This document shows positions 52,206 through 60,505 of a DNA stretch of 64,000 nucleotides, piece by piece. Numbering within the stretch: position 1 is the first letter of the stretch; the number at the start of each line of letters is the position of its first letter. Both the position numbers and the translations under genes were made by a program. Below the pieces are notes generated by a model. It was not told where the DNA came from. It did not search any database and saw only the letters and a list, made by a program, of their open reading frames with translations. The DNA is taken from NCBI RefSeq assembly GCF_041051975.1, contig NZ_CP163435.1, positions 3,844,001 through 3,908,000 of the forward strand. Reading direction: 5' to 3'. Source of the DNA: Streptomyces sp. R21. Lineage in GTDB: Bacteria > Actinomycetota > Actinomycetes > Streptomycetales > Streptomycetaceae.

Positions 52206-53954
52206 CTAGGCGGCCCTGCGTCCGCCGCCGCCCTGGCCGCCGCGCTCGGTGCGTCCGCCGCCCTGCGGGGAACGCCCGCGACCGCGACCGCCCTGGCGGC
52301 CGCCGTCCGCAGCCTTGGGGGCTTCGGTACGGCGAGCCGAGCCGTCACTGCGGCGGGCCGAGCCCGAGCCGTTCGTGCCCGTTCCCGCGGCCGTACGGCG
52401 ACCGGTGCGGCCCGCGGTGGCGTCGCCGCCGCCCGCGCCCTGACGGCCGGTGCCGCCGCGCTGCGCCGACGTACCCGCGCCCCGTCGGGCGCCGGAGCCG
52501 GTGCCGGAACCGGCTGGCCTCGGGCGCGACCTGGGCCTCGACGACTTCGGCTGCTCGACGGGCTGCGGCACCTCGATCACCACCGGGACGCCGGAGGGCT
52601 CCCGGGCGCCGGTGATGCGGGACAGCTCCGTGTCGCTGGACTTGACCATCGCCGTACGCGGGCTGATGCCGGCGTCCGCCATGAGGCGGGACATCTCGCG
52701 CTTCTGCTCGGGCAGGACGAGTGTCACGACGCTGCCGGACTCGCCGGCCCGGGCGGTGCGTCCGCCGCGGTGCAGGTAGTCCTTGTGGTCGGTGGGCGGA
52801 TCGACGTTGACGACCAGGTCGAGGTCGTCGATGTGGATGCCGCGGGCCGCCACGTTGGTCGCCACCAGCGCGGTGACCTGGCCGTTCTTGAACTGGTCCA
52901 GGGTGCGGTTGCGCTGCGGCTGGCTGCGTCCGCCGTGCAGCGCGGAGGCGCGCACGCCGTTGGCGAGCAGCCGCTTGGTGAACCGGTCGGCGCCGCGCTT
53001 GGTGTCGACGAAGAGGATCACGCGGCCGTCGCGGGCGGCGATCCGCAGGGCCACGGCCTTCTTGTCGGTCTCGTCGGCGACGTGCAGCACGTGGTGCTCC
53101 ATGGTGGTCACCGCGCCCGCGGACGGGTCGACGGAGTGCACCACGGGGTCGGTCAGGAACATCCGCACCAGACGGTCGATGTTCTTGTCGAGCGTCGCCG
53201 AGAAGAGCAGCCGCTGACCACCCGGCTCGACCTGCTTGAGCAGCGCCGTGACCTGCGGCATGAAGCCCATGTCGGCCATCTGGTCGGCCTCGTCGAGGAC
53301 GGTGATGGCGACCTGGTTCAGGACGCAGTCACCCCGCTCTATGAGGTCCTTCAGACGGCCCGGCGTGGCCACGAGCACCTCTACGCCGCGGCGCAGCGAA
53401 CCGGCCTGGCGGCCGATCGACATGCCGCCGACGGCGGTGGCGACGCGCAGGTTGACGGCGGTCGCGTACGGCGTGATCGCGTCGTCGACCTGCTGTGCGA
53501 GCTCGCGCGTGGGCACCAGGACCAGCGCGAGGGGTGCCTTGGACTCGGCCCGGCGGCCCGCGGTGCGCGCGAGCAGGGCGAGGCCGAAGGCGAGGGTCTT
53601 GCCGGAGCCGGTGCGCCCGCGGCCGAGGACGTCGCGCCCGGCGAGGGAGTTCGGCAGGGTGGCGCCCTGGATCGGGAAGGGCTCGGTGACGCCCTGCGCC
53701 GCGAGGGTCTTCGTCAGGGCCGCCGGCATGTCCAGCGCGTCGAAGGACTCGACGGCGGGCAGCGCGGGCGTGATGGTCTCGGGGAGCGAGAACTCCTGCG
53801 GCGGGGCGGCCTTGCGGGCCGGGCCCTTGCCGCCGCCGCTGCGGCCGGTGTTACGGCCTGCGCCGCGTCCGGCGCTCTGCGCGGAACCGGTCGGCTGGGC
53901 ACTGCCACGGGCGTTCGTAGGCCGCCTACGGGCGGGTCGTTCGGATCGAGTCAT
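52206..53954 (-). CDS. DEAD-box RNA helicase
   Basis: Start ATG 53954 (MTRSERPARRRPT); 582 aa. Motifs run in order: Q-motif region EPFPIQGATLP, Walker A GRTGSGKTLA, PTRELAQQ, ATPGRL, VLDEADQMADMGF, SATLDKNIDRLV, then ATNVAARGIHIDDL and HRGGRTARAGES of the second RecA domain. The N- and C-terminal ends are long Arg/Gly/Ser-rich tails (GGRQGGRGRGRSPQGGGRTE), likely RNA-binding. It unwinds structured RNA and, given a cold-shock gene just upstream on the same strand, may work in cold adaptation or ribosome biogenesis. A strong terminator separates the two genes. Confidence 0.95.
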   Translation of the reverse strand: MTRSERPARRRPTNARGSAQPTGSAQSAGRGAGRNTGRSGGGKGPARKAAPPQEFSLPETITPALPAVESFDALDMPAALTKTLAAQGVTEPFPIQGATLPNSLAGRDVLGRGRTGSGKTLAFGLALLARTAGRRAESKAPLALVLVPTRELAQQVDDAITPYATAVNLRVATAVGGMSIGRQAGSLRRGVEVLVATPGRLKDLIERGDCVLNQVAITVLDEADQMADMGFMPQVTALLKQVEPGGQRLLFSATLDKNIDRLVRMFLTDPVVHSVDPSAGAVTTMEHHVLHVADETDKKAVALRIAARDGRVILFVDTKRGADRFTKRLLANGVRASALHGGRSQPQRNRTLDQFKNGQVTALVATNVAARGIHIDDLDLVVNVDPPTDHKDYLHRGGRTARAGESGSVVTLVLPEQKREMSRLMADAGISPRTAMVKSSDTELSRITGAREPSGVPVVIEVPQPVEQPKSSRPRSRPRPAGSGTGSGARRGAGTSAQRGGTGRQGAGGGDATAGRTGRRTAAGTGTNGSGSARRSDGSARRTEAPKAADGGRQGGRGRGRSPQGGGRTERGGQGGGGRRAA

Positions 53955-54021
53955 GCTGGATCTGGATTTCCTTTCTGGAACTTCCTGGACCCACGGACAG
54001 CACGGACAGCTTGGACAGACG

Positions 54022-54062
54022 CGAGCCGGGACCCGCACCCGAAAGGTGCGGGTCCCGGCTCG
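54022..54062 (-). terminator. Very strong terminator after the cold-shock gene
   Basis: CGAGCCGGGACCCGCACC (54022-54039) pairs perfectly with its partner at 54045-54062 around the loop CGAAA, an 18-bp stem. It lies between the cold-shock stop and the helicase start, so the two are independent units. Confidence 0.93.
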
Positions 54063-54080
54063 GGAAAAGCGCGTCCCGAA

Positions 54081-54284
54081 TCAGGCGGGGATGATGTTCT
54101 CCGCCTGCAGGCCCTTCTGGCCCTGCGTGACGTCGAAGGAGACCTTCTGGCCCTCCAGCAGCTCACGGAAGCCGGAGCTGGCGATGTTGGAGTAGTGGGC
54201 GAAGACGTCGGGGCCGCCGCCGTCCTGCTCGATGAAGCCGAAGCCCTTTTCCGCGTTGAACCACTTCACGGTGCCAGTAGCCAT
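54081..54284 (-). CDS. Cold-shock protein (CspA-type)
   Basis: ATG 54284 follows AGGAGAATGAC; 67 aa, the standard size. It shows RNP1-like KGFGFIEQDGG and RNP2-like DVFAHYSNI, beginning MATGTVKWFNAEKG and ending GLQAENIIPA. It is a single-stranded nucleic-acid chaperone. The leader of about 100-150 nt carries a terminator-like hairpin and tandem mini-hairpins described separately, which suggests post-transcriptional or attenuation control like other csp genes. Confidence 0.96.
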   Translation of the reverse strand: MATGTVKWFNAEKGFGFIEQDGGGPDVFAHYSNIASSGFRELLEGQKVSFDVTQGQKGLQAENIIPA

Positions 54285-54349
54285 GTCATTCTCCTGAATG
54301 AGTAGGGGCCCCATCCGGAGATGCACCGGTTAACGCCGGAGATGCCGGT

Positions 54350-54387
54350 AAAACAAAACGCGCCTGCGGAGGATTCCGATCAGGCGC
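54350..54387 (-). promoter_or_regulatory. Terminator-like hairpin plus T-run in the cold-shock promoter/leader
   Basis: On the minus strand GCGCCTG (54387-54381) pairs with CAGGCGC (54366-54360) and is followed directly by GTTTTGTTTTA (54359-54349), an intrinsic terminator shape about 65 nt upstream of the start codon. A promoter TTGATA (54418-54413), 17-bp spacer, TACTTT (54395-54390) overlaps its 5' arm. It may stop readthrough from hutH, or act as an attenuator if transcription starts further upstream. Confidence 0.65.
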
Positions 54388-54474
54388 ACAAAGTAAATGG
54401 GTACCAAAAACGTATCAATGAGACAGTAGCACACTCGGGGCACGCCTCGCACGGCAGAAGCTCCCCGCACGACA

Positions 54475-54508
54475 GTGGGTGCCGCCACCGGCCGGCGACG
54501 GCACCCAC
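54475..54508 (-). terminator. Terminator after hutH
   Basis: GTGGGTGCCG (54475-54484) pairs with CGGCACCCAC (54499-54508), a 10-bp stem whose loop itself contains a GCCGGCC-like short palindrome. It sits 17 bp beyond the hutH stop. Confidence 0.85.
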
Positions 54509-54524
54509 CTCGTACACCTGACTG

Positions 54525-56069
54525 CTACGCGAGCGGCCCGGTCACGGTCTCCACCGCGGCGACGAGCGAGCCGGCGCGCACGAACGCGTCCGCCGCCGCC
54601 AGGTCGGGGGCGAGGAAGCGGTCCGGGCCGGGGCCCTGGACGCCGGCCGCGCGGACCGCCTCGATGACCGCCTGCGACGCCGGGGCCGGGGTCAGACCCT
54701 CGCGCAGTTCGATGCCGCGGGTGGCCGCGTACAGCTCGACCGCGATGATGCGGGTCAGGTTGTCGACGGCCGTGCGCAGCTTGCGCGCCGCCGACCAGCC
54801 CATCGAGACGTGGTCCTCCTGCATGGCGGAGGAGGGGATGGAATCGGCGGACGCCGGTACGGCGAGCCGCTTCATCTCGCTCACCAGCGCGGCCTGCGTG
54901 TACTGGGCGATCATCAGGCCCGAGTCGACACCGGCGTCGTCGGCGAGGAACGGCGGCAGCCCGTGCGACCGGTTCTTGTCGAGCAGCCGGTCGGTGCGGC
55001 GCTCGGCGATCGAGCCGAGGTCGGCGGCGGCGATGGCGAGGAAGTCGAGGACGTACGCGACCGGGGCGCCGTGGAAGTTGCCGTTGGACTCCACGCGGCC
55101 GTCGGGCAGGACGACCGGGTTGTCGACGGCGGACGCCAGCTCGCGATCGGCGACGAGCCGGGCATGGGCCATGGTGTCGCGCCCGGCGCCCGCGACCTGC
55201 GGGGCGCAGCGCACGGAGTAGGCGTCCTGGACGCGCGGGGCGTCGTCCTGGTGATGCCCGGTGAGCTGCGAGCCCTTGAGCACGGCCAGCATGTTGGCGG
55301 CGCTGGCGCCCTGTCCGGGGTGCGGGCGGATGGCGTGCAGCTCGGGCGCGAGGACCTTGTCCGTGCCGAGCAGCGCCTCCATGGAGAGGGCGGCGGTGAT
55401 GTCGGCGGACTTGTAGAGGGAGTCGAGGTCGGCGAGGGCCATGACCAGCATGCCGAGCATGCCGTCGGTGCCGTTGAGAAGGGCGAGGCCCTCCTTCTCG
55501 CGCAGTTCGACGGGGGTGATGCCGGCCTCGGCGAGCAGCTCGCCCGCGGGCCGTACGACACCGTCGGGGCCCTCGGCGTCACCCTCGCCCATGAGCGTCA
55601 GCGCGCAGTGGGAGAGCGGGGCGAGGTCGCCGGAGCAGCCGAGCGAGCCGTACTCGTGGACGACGGGGGTGATACCCGCGTTGAGGATGTCGGCCATGGT
55701 CTGGGCGACCTCGGGCCGCACGCCGGTGTGTCCCGAGCAGACGGTCTTGAGCCGCAGGAACATCAGCGCCCGTACGACTTCCCGCTCCACCCGCGGGCCC
55801 ATGCCGGCGGCGTGCGAGCGGACGATGTTGCGCTGCAGCTGGGCGCGCAGCTCCGGGCTGATGTGCCGGGTCGCGAGGGCGCCGAAGCCGGTGGAGACGC
55901 CGTAGACGGGCTCGGGCTTGGCCGCCAGCGCGTCCACGATCTCGCGGGCCGCGGCGAGGGCCTGCGCCGCCTCGTCGGAGAGTTCGATCCGGGCGCCGTC
56001 GCGCGCCACGGCGAGAACGTCGGACGCGGTCACCCCGGACGTCCCCACCACCACAGTGTGCATATCCAT
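54525..56069 (-). CDS. hutH: Histidine ammonia-lyase
   Basis: Start MDMHTVVVGTSG at ATG 56069, as in other Streptomyces HutH proteins; 514 aa. The MIO cofactor forms from C145-S146-G147 in GSLGCSGDLAPLSH; Cys replaces the Ala of the usual ASG triplet, which is normal for Streptomyces. Other family motifs are YGVSTGFGALATRHI, LLNGTDGML, and ELASAVDNPVV, SSAMQEDHVSMGWSAARKLR. It deaminates histidine to urocanate, the first step of histidine use. It is preceded on the same strand by a GAF-GGDEF gene 87 bp away and followed by its own terminator. Confidence 0.95.
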   Translation of the reverse strand: MDMHTVVVGTSGVTASDVLAVARDGARIELSDEAAQALAAAREIVDALAAKPEPVYGVSTGFGALATRHISPELRAQLQRNIVRSHAAGMGPRVEREVVRALMFLRLKTVCSGHTGVRPEVAQTMADILNAGITPVVHEYGSLGCSGDLAPLSHCALTLMGEGDAEGPDGVVRPAGELLAEAGITPVELREKEGLALLNGTDGMLGMLVMALADLDSLYKSADITAALSMEALLGTDKVLAPELHAIRPHPGQGASAANMLAVLKGSQLTGHHQDDAPRVQDAYSVRCAPQVAGAGRDTMAHARLVADRELASAVDNPVVLPDGRVESNGNFHGAPVAYVLDFLAIAAADLGSIAERRTDRLLDKNRSHGLPPFLADDAGVDSGLMIAQYTQAALVSEMKRLAVPASADSIPSSAMQEDHVSMGWSAARKLRTAVDNLTRIIAVELYAATRGIELREGLTPAPASQAVIEAVRAAGVQGPGPDRFLAPDLAAADAFVRAGSLVAAVETVTGPLA

Positions 56070-56156
56070 ATTCAGGAGCGTACGCAGTGAATTCGATGAT
56101 GTCACTACTGGGAGGCGGGTTGACCCCTTACCGGCATGCGGGAAGGGCGGAGAGGG

Positions 56157-57299
56157 TCAGCGTCGCCCCCGGAAGCGACGGCGTTCCCGTGCGACCTCCG
56201 GGGAGGGCTCGTCGGCGAGCCGTACGACCGGATCGTCGGGGCCCTCCCGCCCGGCGACCACGGGCTTCTCGGCGCGGACGGCCTTCGCCCGGTACTGGGC
56301 CGCGTCGGCCAGCCGGAACAGCCGACGCCCCGTGCGGACCGGCCCGATCGGGTCCGCGGTCGAGGCGACCCCGCACGCCACACCGTCGCCGAGCTCCAAC
56401 TCGGCGGCACGACGGCACAGTTCGTCGGCGATCCGGACCACCTCGTCCGCCGCCGGTCCCACCGCGAGCAGACAGAACTCGTCACCGCCGAGCCGGGCGG
56501 CGAGGGCGCCCGGAAGCATCGCCCCGCAGAGCGACAGCACCGACCCGAACCGCTCCAGAAGCCGGTCGCCCACCGCATGTCCCTGGGTGTCGTTGACCCG
56601 TTTGAGCCCGTTCAGATCACATACGACAAGGCTGACGACGACCCCCTCCCGCCGATGCCGCTCGACCGCCTCGTCGAGCCGGACGTCGACCGCCCGGCGG
56701 TTCGCCAGCCCGGTGAGGGCGTCGGTGAACGCCAGCCGCCGGGCCTCCTCCAGCCGCTCGGTCTGCGCGAGCCCGGCGGCGACCACGGAGGCGAGGACGG
56801 TCGCGAAGTCGGCGTCGGCCCGGTCGAAGACGGGGTCGTCGGCCGGACGGGCCACATACAGCTCGCCCCAGGCCCGGCCGTGCAGCACGATCGGGGCGAC
56901 CACGCAGCAGCCGCGGCCGCGCCGCCGGAGCGCGGCGACCCGCTGATGGCAGTACCCGGCGCGCCCCTCCGCCGGCCCCTCCGCCGTCTCGACCCAGGCG
57001 TTGGGCTCCCCGCCACCGGCCCAGCGCTCGTGCAGGAACTCGGTGATCTCCGGGAACTGGTGCACGGGGTACGCCTCCCCGTCCGGGAACTCGTCCTCGT
57101 CCGGCGCGCGTTCACCGACGTTCACCAGAACCCGGAGCCGACCGAGCTCGCGCTCCCACACCGAGAGCGCCGCGAAGTTCCCCCCGAGCGCCCGGCGGGC
57201 CCCGACCGCCGCGGCCCGCCAGGACTCCCGCGGACTGTGCGCCGCCGCCATGGCTTGCGCCAGCTCCACCACGGCCCTCAGCCGTCCGTCCTCACCCAT
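56157..57299 (-). CDS. GAF-GGDEF diguanylate cyclase
   Basis: Start taken at ATG 57299 (MGEDGRLRAVVELA); a GTG one codon before it also exists. The 380-aa protein has an N-terminal GAF domain (residues about 15-175; GNFAALSVWERELGRLRVLV, CCVVAPIVLHGRAWGELYVA) and a C-terminal GGDEF domain: FTDALTGLANRRAVDVRL, CDLNGLKRVNDTQGH, and the active-site RLGGDEFCLL. No RxxD inhibitory site stands at the usual place. It should make cyclic di-GMP in response to a GAF ligand; c-di-GMP controls Streptomyces development through BldD. I believe it is orthologous to S. coelicolor CdgE from position beside hutH. Confidence 0.9.
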   Translation of the reverse strand: MGEDGRLRAVVELAQAMAAAHSPRESWRAAAVGARRALGGNFAALSVWERELGRLRVLVNVGERAPDEDEFPDGEAYPVHQFPEITEFLHERWAGGGEPNAWVETAEGPAEGRAGYCHQRVAALRRRGRGCCVVAPIVLHGRAWGELYVARPADDPVFDRADADFATVLASVVAAGLAQTERLEEARRLAFTDALTGLANRRAVDVRLDEAVERHRREGVVVSLVVCDLNGLKRVNDTQGHAVGDRLLERFGSVLSLCGAMLPGALAARLGGDEFCLLAVGPAADEVVRIADELCRRAAELELGDGVACGVASTADPIGPVRTGRRLFRLADAAQYRAKAVRAEKPVVAGREGPDDPVVRLADEPSPEVARERRRFRGRR

Positions 57300-57391
57300 C
57301 ACTCCAGGCTAGGGATGTTTGCGGTGATTTGGGACGTTAGTGGGGCGAACAGGGGTACGGGACGGTTTCAGCCGGGCCCACCCCCGACGCG

Positions 57392-58198
57392 CTACTCCCC
57401 GGGCCACTCCGGCTTCCGCTTCTCGTTGAACGCGGCGACCCCCTCCGCCCGGTCCCCCGAGAAGGCCACAGACCGCCAGGCCGCGTCCTCGACCTCCAGG
57501 CCCGCACGGAGATCGAGCCCGTGCCCCAGCCGCAGCGCACGCTTCGCGGCCCGCAGCCCGACGGGCGAGTTCGCGGCGATCCGGGTGGCCAGCGCGAGGG
57601 CCTCGGAACGGTCCTCCCCGGCCTCCACCAGCTCGTCCACAAGCCCCAACTCCCGCGCCTCCGCGGCCTCCAGCCGCCGCGCCGAGAAGATCAGCTCCGC
57701 CGCCCGGGCCGCCCCGACCCGCCGGGGCAGCAACTGCGTACCGCCTCCGCCGGGAATGACCCCCACCGACACCTCGGGCAGCCCGACGACCGCGGTACGG
57801 TCGGCCACGATCAGGTCGCACGAGAGCGCCAACTCGAAGCCGCCGCCGAGCGCGAAGCCGTGCACGGCGGCGACGGTCGGCATCGGCAGCTCCAGTACGC
57901 CGGTGTAGGCGGCGCGCGCGACGGGCCGCTGCCGCACCAGATCGGCATCGCTGAAGGAGTTCCGCTCCTTCAGATCGGCTCCGACACAGAAGGCCCGCTC
58001 GTGCGTGGAGGTCAGCACGACCACCCGCACGTCCCGGTCGGCGGCCAGCGCCTCGCACGCACCGGCGATGGCGCGCGCCATGTCCGTGGACACGGCGTTC
58101 ATGGCCTTCGGCCGGTCGAGGGCGAGTTCCGCGACGTATCCGTGCCGCCGTACGGCTACGAACTCCCCGAACCGCCGCTCGTCCCCTTGCTCCGCCAT
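57392..58198 (-). CDS. Enoyl-CoA hydratase/isomerase family protein
   Basis: The 268-aa crotonase-fold protein contains DRPKAMNAVSTDMARAI, AFCVGADLKERN, the oxyanion-hole segment VHGFALGGGFELALSCDLIV and GVIPGGGGTQLLPRRVG with the catalytic-type Glu preserved in GFELALS. This matches enoyl-CoA hydratase more than isomerase families, so a fatty-acid or amino-acid breakdown role is likely. The 89 bp toward the cyclase gene contain no clear hairpin. Confidence 0.9.
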   Translation of the reverse strand: MAEQGDERRFGEFVAVRRHGYVAELALDRPKAMNAVSTDMARAIAGACEALAADRDVRVVVLTSTHERAFCVGADLKERNSFSDADLVRQRPVARAAYTGVLELPMPTVAAVHGFALGGGFELALSCDLIVADRTAVVGLPEVSVGVIPGGGGTQLLPRRVGAARAAELIFSARRLEAAEARELGLVDELVEAGEDRSEALALATRIAANSPVGLRAAKRALRLGHGLDLRAGLEVEDAAWRSVAFSGDRAEGVAAFNEKRKPEWPGE

Positions 58199-58384
58199 GA
58201 CACCCTCCCGGTTAACGCGGGTTAACTACCGACCCCCCGATCATCGCAGCCGCACCCGCCGGACGAAACCCGTCACCCCACACCCGAACTCCCCGTTCGA
58301 GTGACACCGCCCCCAACTCCCCTCCCACACCCCCAAAGGGCGCATAACCTGCGCACCGCCGCAGGGCACCGGGGAGGGACGACC

Positions 58385-59068
58385 ATGACGGAAACAGCAA
58401 CGGCCACAAGGCGGGAGCCACAGCCGGAGTCGGCGCCGGACCAGGCGCGCGAGCCGGACCAGGCGAACGCGCCGATCCGCCCCGCGCCGTCCCGGTCGGT
58501 CGGCCGTCACCGCAGGCCGCGCCCCCGCCGGGTCCTGTTCGCCGTGAGCGGGATGGCCCTGGCCGCGGGGGTGCTGAGCTTTGTACGCATGACACCCGAG
58601 TCGGTGCTCGGGGGCGGCGGGAGCGCGGAGGCGGAGCCGCGGCCGGGTGCCGCCACGACCGGGACGGGGAACGCCGCGGCCACCATCCAGGCCGTGCCGT
58701 CCGTGAGTCCCGGCTCGGTCACGTCGACCGCGGTCATGGGCGGGGCGAGCCCGACACCGAACTCCGGCGTGAGCCTGGCGCCGACGCCGTCCGCCTCGAC
58801 GCTCGCGAGCGCCCCGGTGAGCGGCTTCCCGGCTCCGGACGAGACCGGCATCCCCACGGCCCCCGCCCCCACGACCACCCCGGCCGCCACCCCGAAGGCC
58901 CCGGCAACGGCGGCTCCCGCCCCGCAGCCGACCCCGAGCCCCACCACCGGCGACGGCGGCGGCGACAGCACCCCGGCCCCGAAGCCGGACCCGCCGCAGC
59001 TGTGCGTGCCGGTCATCGGCCTCTGCGTGGACGGGCTGGCGCAGCCGGGCGGCCACCACGGGCCGTAG
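58385..59068 (+). CDS. Membrane-anchored Pro/Thr/Ala-rich hypothetical protein
   Basis: ATG 58385 follows GGGAGGGACGACC; 227 aa. A cytoplasmic Arg-rich segment (SVGRHRRPRPRRVLFAVSG) precedes one membrane helix, and the outer part is a low-complexity Pro/Thr/Ala/Ser stalk (APAPTTTPAATPKAPATAAP) ending in PPQLCVPVIGLCVDGLAQPG with two cysteines. It looks like a wall-spanning stalk protein. No domain is recognised. Confidence 0.72.
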   Translation: MTETATATRREPQPESAPDQAREPDQANAPIRPAPSRSVGRHRRPRPRRVLFAVSGMALAAGVLSFVRMTPESVLGGGGSAEAEPRPGAATTGTGNAAATIQAVPSVSPGSVTSTAVMGGASPTPNSGVSLAPTPSASTLASAPVSGFPAPDETGIPTAPAPTTTPAATPKAPATAAPAPQPTPSPTTGDGGGDSTPAPKPDPPQLCVPVIGLCVDGLAQPGGHHGP

Positions 59069-59080
59069 CGCCCGGCGGTC

Positions 59081-60292
59081 TCAGGACTCGCCGCCCCGGC
59101 GGGCCAGCAGCCAGGGCTCGACCACGCCCAGGCCACGGACCGGGCGCTGCCACATCGGCTGGAGGGCGAAGCGGTAGGTGGGCGGTTCCTCGCCCTCCTT
59201 CTCCGCGGCGACCGCGGCCTCGGCGGCCTCCGCCTCGGAGACGGGGGCGTCGCCGGTGCGGACCAGTTCCTCCGCGAAGGCGCCGTCCACGAGGACGGCG
59301 TCGCGTGGCGCTATCGAGGTGAGCCGCGAGGCCAGGTTCACGGTCGTACCGAAGACATCGCCCATCCGGGTGGTGACCGTGCCGAAGGCGATGCCGACGC
59401 GCAGTTCCGGCATCGTCTCGTCGTTCGCCATCGTCTCGATCAGGCGCAGGGCGATCTCGGCGGCGACGCCCGCGTCATCGGCGGCGTACAGCACCTCGTC
59501 GCCGAGGGTCTTGATGAGCCGGCCTCCGTGGGCTGCCACCAGGTCCGCGGCCGTCGTCTCGAAGGCCTCGACGAGTTCGCCGAGCTCCTCCTCCTCCATA
59601 CGGCGGGTCAGGCGCGTGAAGCCGACCAGGTCGGCGAAGCCGACGGCGAGGCGGCGGTCGACCATCTCCTCGTCGTCCGCGGCCTGCACGACGCGGCCGG
59701 TCGCTGCGGCGAGCTGGCGGCGCCAGACGTAGACGAGGAACTCCTCCAGCTCGGGCAGGAGCAGCTCGATCAGGGGGTACGTCACCTCGGTGCGGGTCAT
59801 CCCCGGCTCCGGGGGCTCGGTCAGGCCCTCCAGGAAGGAGTCGATCTGCCACTCGGCCAGCCGGGCGGTGGTCTGGCCCGTGGAGCGCGCCACCTGGACG
59901 GCCATGGCCTCGCTGAGCAGGCCCGCCTCGACGAGACCGGCCAGGCGGCGCAGCGCCAGTACGTCCGCCTCCGTCAGCGCCTTGGCCTGGCCGATGTCCG
60001 CGAAGCCCATGGCCCGCCAGAAGCGGGAGGCCAGCTCCATCGAGACGCCCGCGCTGCGGGCGGCCTGGAAGGGGGTGTAGCGGCGCTCGGCGCCGAGGAT
60101 GAGCTGTTCGAGGCGGAGGGCGAGGGGGTCCTCGCCGGAGTCCGGGTCGCCTGGGGTGTCCACGCGGTCGTGTGCGTCCATCCGGGGCTCGGTGTCGAGT
60201 CTGAGTGGCCGGGCCTGGGATTCCGTACGCCCGTTCGAGTCGACCCGGGCGGGTTGCGCACCCTTGCCGGAGCCCGTGTCGTCGACGGTCAC
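59081..60292 (-). CDS. cya: Class III adenylate cyclase with N-terminal MerR-like regulatory region
   Basis: GTG 60292 start; 403 aa. The C-terminal catalytic domain (about 210-385) has AVGFADLVGFTRLTRRM (metal-binding D221), GGRLIKTLGDEVLYAADD (K261 and D265) and RVGIAFGTVTTRMGDVFGTTVNLASRL, the class III cyclase core. The N-terminal segment ERRYTPFQAARSAGVSMELA, then a long linker, resembles the pH-sensing autoinhibitory domain of mycobacterial Rv1264. In Streptomyces cAMP influences germination and development. This gene and hutH/GGDEF lie within 5 kb, so cAMP and c-di-GMP enzymes are neighbours. Confidence 0.93.
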   Translation of the reverse strand: MTVDDTGSGKGAQPARVDSNGRTESQARPLRLDTEPRMDAHDRVDTPGDPDSGEDPLALRLEQLILGAERRYTPFQAARSAGVSMELASRFWRAMGFADIGQAKALTEADVLALRRLAGLVEAGLLSEAMAVQVARSTGQTTARLAEWQIDSFLEGLTEPPEPGMTRTEVTYPLIELLLPELEEFLVYVWRRQLAAATGRVVQAADDEEMVDRRLAVGFADLVGFTRLTRRMEEEELGELVEAFETTAADLVAAHGGRLIKTLGDEVLYAADDAGVAAEIALRLIETMANDETMPELRVGIAFGTVTTRMGDVFGTTVNLASRLTSIAPRDAVLVDGAFAEELVRTGDAPVSEAEAAEAAVAAEKEGEEPPTYRFALQPMWQRPVRGLGVVEPWLLARRGGES

Positions 60293-60435
60293 GCCTGCTG
60301 CCCTTCCGATCTGCCGCGGTCAGGTATCGACCGCGGTCAACTCTACGGCAGGTGTGCTCTGGCTCACTCCCGTGCGGCGCGGGTGGGGGCGCGCGGGGGT
60401 TTTCTCGCCCCCTCCGCCCCTACCCTGCCCGTTGT

Positions 60436-60505
60436 CCTGGGGGCTGCGCCCCCTCTCCCCCTGCCATCGCGCTTGCGCGCTCGTCCTCAAACGCCGGACG
60501 GGCTA
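60436..60505. repeat. Composite Streptomyces intergenic repeat (GGGGGC hairpin + CTCAAACGCCGGACGGGCT)
   Basis: GGGGGC (60439-60444) pairs with GCCCCC (60448-60453), followed about 25 bp later by the motif CTCAAACGCCGGACGGGCT (60485-60503), a sequence common in Streptomyces intergenic regions. Its end overlaps the birA stop codon. The same GCCGGACGGGC core appears in diverged form at 39928-39957. Confidence 0.7.
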
